DNA from: an uncultured bacterium
GTDB taxonomy: Bacteria > Patescibacteriota > Patescibacteriia > Patescibacteriales > Patescibacteriaceae
Direction: 5' to 3'
Assembly (NCBI GenBank): GCA_937868555.1
Contig: CALMNI010000024.1
Location: forward strand, 1-8,540
DNA: 8,540 bases
Position numbers and translations under genes: made by a program. The notes beneath the pieces are model-generated. The model was not told the origin of the DNA and did no database searches. It saw only the letters and a list, made by a program, of their open reading frames with translations. Positions 6,235-8,540 of this stretch are shown here, one piece after another; position 1 is the stretch's first letter; the number at the start of each line of letters is the position of its first letter.

Positions 6235-6852
6235 ATGTCCATGGAATCCCAGCACTATAATCAAATATACTCGGAGAATGAAAAAACTTTTGGAGATGGT
6301 AAGCCGGAAAAGGTTGTTGAGGATATTCTCGCGTATTGCTCCGAAGGAAATGTTTTAGAATTAGGCGCTGGCCAAGGAAGAAATAGTTTGTTTTTAGCAC
6401 AAAAGGGTTTTAATGTTATTTCTCAAGATCTTTCAGAAGTAGGAGTTGAACAAATTAACAAGAAATCAATTGAAGAGGGCCTGTCCCTTAAAGCTATTGT
6501 GGGCGACGCCCGTACCGTGGATTTTGAAAAAAGTTTTGATGTGATTGTGTCAACCTATATGTTACATCATCTTAAGAATGAAGAGGCTCGAAAGGTAATA
6601 CAAAAGATACAAATGGCTACGGTAAAGGGAGGATTAAATGCCCTTGCTGTTTTTACCAAGGATGGAGATTTTTATAATTTTTTCCCCAAGAAGAGAGAAA
6701 ATTTTTATCCCGAAAAAGATGAGTTAAAGAAACTGTATGAGGGCTGGGAGATTGTTGAGTATAAAGAAGAGCAAAGCCGGGCAATAAGAAAACATGAAGA
6801 CGGAACCCCTATGATGAATATCGCGGCCCGGTTGCTTGCTAGAAAGCTTTAA
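6235..6852 (+). CDS. Class I SAM-dependent methyltransferase (TehB-like)
   Basis: The protein has 205 residues. SAM-binding motif I is VLELGAGQG at 40-48. The acidic end of strand 2 is D65 in VISQDLS, motif II is VGDART with D91, and motif IV is FDVIVSTYMLHHL (101-113). A KGG turn at 131-133 precedes strand 5. The helix before motif I and the overall layout resemble the TehB / small-molecule methyltransferase group; the HHL segment is common in them. The substrate cannot be deduced, and a tellurite-resistance role should not be assumed. A second ATG two codons in (6241) is an equally possible start, since neither has a Shine-Dalgarno. It is the last gene of the six-gene run, with the next promoter overlapping its 3' end. 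Confidence 0.88.
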   Translation: MSMESQHYNQIYSENEKTFGDGKPEKVVEDILAYCSEGNVLELGAGQGRNSLFLAQKGFNVISQDLSEVGVEQINKKSIEEGLSLKAIVGDARTVDFEKSFDVIVSTYMLHHLKNEEARKVIQKIQMATVKGGLNALAVFTKDGDFYNFFPKKRENFYPEKDELKKLYEGWEIVEYKEEQSRAIRKHEDGTPMMNIAARLLARKL

Positions 6853-6861
6853 AGCTATACT
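6832..6861 (+). promoter_or_regulatory. Promoter for the epimerase gene, placed for a leaderless message
   Basis: TATACT (6856-6861) is one base off the -10 consensus. TTGCTT (6832-6837) could act as a weak -35 with an 18-base spacer inside the end of the methyltransferase gene. Six bases separate the -10 from the ATG at 6868, so transcription would begin at or next to the A of the start codon. Confidence 0.55.
6845..6856 (+). repeat. Perfect 12-bp palindrome in the epimerase promoter spacer
   Basis: AGCTTTAAAGCT reads the same on both strands. It covers the methyltransferase stop codon and touches the first base of the -10 box. It could be an operator, but a few such palindromes are expected by chance in a window this size. 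Confidence 0.35.
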
Positions 6862-6867
6862 GGTACT

Positions 6868-7830
6868 ATGAAATCAAAACAACATTCAATTTTAGTAACT
6901 GGTTGCGCTGGATTTATTGGCAGCAATTTTGTTACTGCGTTTAGAAAAAAATATCCTACGCAGATAATTATTGGTTTGGACGATTTATCAACTGGTCGTA
7001 AAGAAGCAGTAGCTTCTGATATTTTTTATCACGGATCAATTACTGACGCCGAATTAGTGAAAAAAATATTTTCTAAACATAAGCCCGAATACGTTTTTCA
7101 CTTCGCTGCTCAGCCGCGTGTTTCTTACTGCGTTGAACATCCTGCGGAAACGACTAATATTAACATTGACGGTACGGTAATTTTATTAGAGGCGGCCAAA
7201 GAGTATAAAGCAAAGCGATTTATTTTTTCATCAACTTCTGCGATTTACGGCCCAGTAAAAAAATTACCGGTCAGTGAAACAAAAAACGCTGCGCACCCTG
7301 TTTCCCCCTACGCGCTGCATAAATATAGCAGCGAATGGTTTTGCCGGCTCTTTAGCGAGTTATACGGCTTAGATACCGTATGCTTCCGTTATTTTAATGT
7401 CTTCGGCCCCGGGCAATACGGCGATTCAGCCTACTCAACAGTTATCTCTGCTTGGCTGGAAGCGCTCTATTTCCCAAAAAAGAAAAAGCCTTTTATTGAG
7501 GGCGATGGCAAGCAGTCTCGCGATTTTTGTTACGTTGATGACGTTGTTGCGGCTAATCTAAAAGCCATGTCATCAAAGCAGGCGCTGAAGGGAAAGATTA
7601 TTAATATCGGCAGCGGCACTCGAATTGAAATAAGAGAAGTACGAACATTAATTGAAAATTATACGGGCAGCTATTTAGATCTCGAACAGCGACCGCCTCG
7701 ACTTGGTGATATTCGCCACACGCAGGCCGATATACGATTGGCAAAAAAGGTTTTGGGATATGTCCCTGGGGTAAATTTCAATGAAGGATTACGGCGTACC
7801 GTTAAATGGTTTAAAGAGAGGAGAAAATAA
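6868..7830 (+). CDS. NAD-dependent sugar-nucleotide epimerase/dehydratase (extended SDR)
   Basis: At 320 residues this is a full-length extended SDR. The NAD-binding GxxGxxG motif is TGCAGFIG, with glycines at 12, 15 and 18. D38 and D39 at the end of strand 2 fit NAD rather than NADP. HFAAQPRVSYC (78-88) is the usual strand-4 block. The active site shows SSTSAIYG (121-128) and Y148-x-x-x-K152 in SPYALHKYSSE. RYFNVFGPGQ, GDGKQSRDFCYVDDV and QRPPRLGDIRHTQADI (274-289) are substrate-domain signatures shared with UDP-glucose and UDP-GlcNAc 4-epimerases of the GalE/WbpP type. The reaction is probably 4-epimerisation of a UDP-hexose for cell-surface glycan. The exact sugar is uncertain and dehydratase relatives cannot be excluded. 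It has its own promoter, apparently leaderless, and ends next to the last gene. Confidence 0.92.
   Translation: MKSKQHSILVTGCAGFIGSNFVTAFRKKYPTQIIIGLDDLSTGRKEAVASDIFYHGSITDAELVKKIFSKHKPEYVFHFAAQPRVSYCVEHPAETTNINIDGTVILLEAAKEYKAKRFIFSSTSAIYGPVKKLPVSETKNAAHPVSPYALHKYSSEWFCRLFSELYGLDTVCFRYFNVFGPGQYGDSAYSTVISAWLEALYFPKKKKPFIEGDGKQSRDFCYVDDVVAANLKAMSSKQALKGKIINIGSGTRIEIREVRTLIENYTGSYLDLEQRPPRLGDIRHTQADIRLAKKVLGYVPGVNFNEGLRRTVKWFKERRK
7819..7823 (+). promoter_or_regulatory. Shine-Dalgarno-like AGGAG that may select a TTG start
   Basis: AGGAG lies eight bases before TTG at 7832, which is in frame with the ATG at 7850 and one base after the epimerase stop. That is ideal ribosome-binding spacing, but the bases also encode the epimerase C-terminal Arg-rich tail, so the match could be accidental. 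Confidence 0.35.
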
Positions 7831-7849
7831 ATTGCTTTTACGCTATTAT

Positions 7850-8494
7850 ATGACCTATACAAAAACTATCATGGCTATCTTTGTTCTTCTTCTTATTGTC
7901 GGAGGGGTATGGTATGTATTTGATTTAAAGAACAATGCAATCTCGACAATTTCCAGCGGTACGCCTTCTCCTTCTGAGGAGACAATCGAAGCGGGCTATA
8001 AGAAGTATGTCAGTGCGAACAGTGATTTCTCTGTTGAGTATCCGGAAAATTATACTGTGAATGATAGATATGTGTATATGGCGCTTGGACCAGAAAAAGA
8101 TATTTCCGGGGTCGCTTTTATTATTCCGGAAGCACTTATGACGGGAACGAATTTATCTCGCGGCAGCTATATGAGTATTGAAAAGCGGGTTGTTGAAAAA
8201 GATTGCAAGGCGGCTGATTTTCTAAGCGTCGCGCAAACGCAAAATGATGTTATTGAAAATGGGCGAAATTATAATGTTGCAACCTCTCAAGATGCCGGCG
8301 CCGGCAATTATTACGAAGAAACGGTTTTTGCTAGCGCCGACGGCACGAACTGCTATGGTATGCGCTTATTTTTACACACTACGGCAGTAGGCAACTACGA
8401 GCCCGGAACAATTAAGGAATTTGATAGACAGCAATTCGTTACAGCCTTTAATCGTTTTCGCTCGACTTTTACCCTGCTCCCCAAGAAGGATTAA
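7850..8494 (+). CDS. Membrane-anchored extracytoplasmic protein of unknown function
   Basis: From the ATG at 7850 the protein has 214 residues. Residues 7-23 (IMAIFVLLLIVGGVWYV) are a membrane helix after a Lys, followed by a Ser/Thr/Pro linker (about 32-47). The outer domain starts around SANSDFSVEYPENYTV, a pattern seen in small PsbP-like or lipoprotein-type domains. It continues with a beta-rich stretch to the end (RFRSTFTLLPKKD). Cysteines in EKDCKAADF and TNCYGMRLF are the only two and could pair. There is no lipobox Cys, so it is anchored by the helix. The start is uncertain: an in-frame TTG at 7832 has a well-spaced AGGAG and would add six residues, while an ATG at 7781 would overlap the epimerase by 50 bases and is unlikely. 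It may be cotranscribed with the epimerase. The function is unknown. Confidence 0.8.
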   Translation: MTYTKTIMAIFVLLLIVGGVWYVFDLKNNAISTISSGTPSPSEETIEAGYKKYVSANSDFSVEYPENYTVNDRYVYMALGPEKDISGVAFIIPEALMTGTNLSRGSYMSIEKRVVEKDCKAADFLSVAQTQNDVIENGRNYNVATSQDAGAGNYYEETVFASADGTNCYGMRLFLHTTAVGNYEPGTIKEFDRQQFVTAFNRFRSTFTLLPKKD

Positions 8495-8519
8495 CAGCAA
8501 GTTTTTACGGGTGTATACT
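8491..8519 (+). promoter_or_regulatory. Sigma70-type promoter for a gene beyond the window
   Basis: TTAACA (8491-8496) and TATACT (8514-8519) each differ from consensus by one base, and the spacer is exactly 17. The -35 covers the stop codon of the preceding gene. Transcription would begin near 8526 and run off the window. This is the best-matching complete promoter seen here. Confidence 0.7.
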
Positions 8520-8540
8520 TGTAGTATAAAGGTCGAAGCC

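Noticed and set aside
7781..7849. Upstream ATG at 7781 as the start of the last gene
   Set aside because: It would overlap the epimerase C-terminus by 50 bases and put 23 unlikely residues before the membrane helix. The ATG at 7850 or TTG at 7832 fits better.
1..8540. CRISPR array, tRNA or rRNA, insertion sequence, phage or toxin-antitoxin system
   Set aside because: I saw no spaced repeats, cloverleaf, transposase, integrase, structural phage gene or toxin-antitoxin pair on either strand.

Overview
The window is an AT-rich, gene-dense bacterial segment with ten complete protein-coding genes, all on the + strand. No gap exceeds about 90 bases. I see no RNA gene, mobile element or CRISPR array. 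The style suggests a Candidate Phyla Radiation (Patescibacteria, Parcubacteria-like) genome. The reasons are very short spacers, almost no Shine-Dalgarno sequences, -10 boxes lying right against start codons, small proteins with one N-terminal membrane anchor and a Thr/Pro/Ser-rich linker, and a cupredoxin-like domain with an HWPASD motif. This lineage call is inference from gene style; no marker gene is present. Trp is encoded by TGG, and the only TGA is an ordinary stop inside an ATGA overlap. I see no sign of the TGA=Gly code of Gracilibacteria/SR1.

Layout. (1) 15-365 is a small VOC (glyoxalase-fold) protein, followed by a hairpin terminator and an extended -10 promoter. (2) 452-913 is a membrane-anchored protein of unknown function, closed by a strong UUCG-loop terminator. 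(3) 952-2418 is an exported protein joining a cupredoxin-like domain to a Cys/His-rich helical-repeat region; it is the most unusual gene here. (4) 2479-6852 is a run of six tightly packed genes behind a perfect TATAAT: a cyclase-family metal hydrolase, a nucleoside 2-deoxyribosyltransferase-like protein, a histidine phosphatase, a protein ending in a PEP-utilising phosphohistidine domain, an RBBP9/YdeN-like serine hydrolase and a class I methyltransferase. Gaps run from -4 to 10 bases, so they are probably one transcript. (5) 6868-7830 is a sugar-nucleotide epimerase of the SDR family, with a -10 box placed for a leaderless message. (6) 7850-8494 is another membrane-anchored extracytoplasmic protein. 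A good promoter overlaps its stop codon and drives a gene beyond the window.

How the genes fit together. The six-gene run is a mixed set of soluble enzymes with no recognised pathway. The closest possible functional pair is the histidine phosphatase next to the phosphohistidine-domain protein, which lacks the usual ATP-grasp and PEP-binding modules. The three anchored or exported proteins probably act outside the cytoplasmic membrane, where paired cysteines could form disulfides. I did not find a recognisable defence, mobile or biosynthetic system. The best candidates for something undescribed are the cupredoxin/Cys-His-repeat fusion and the orphan phosphohistidine protein.
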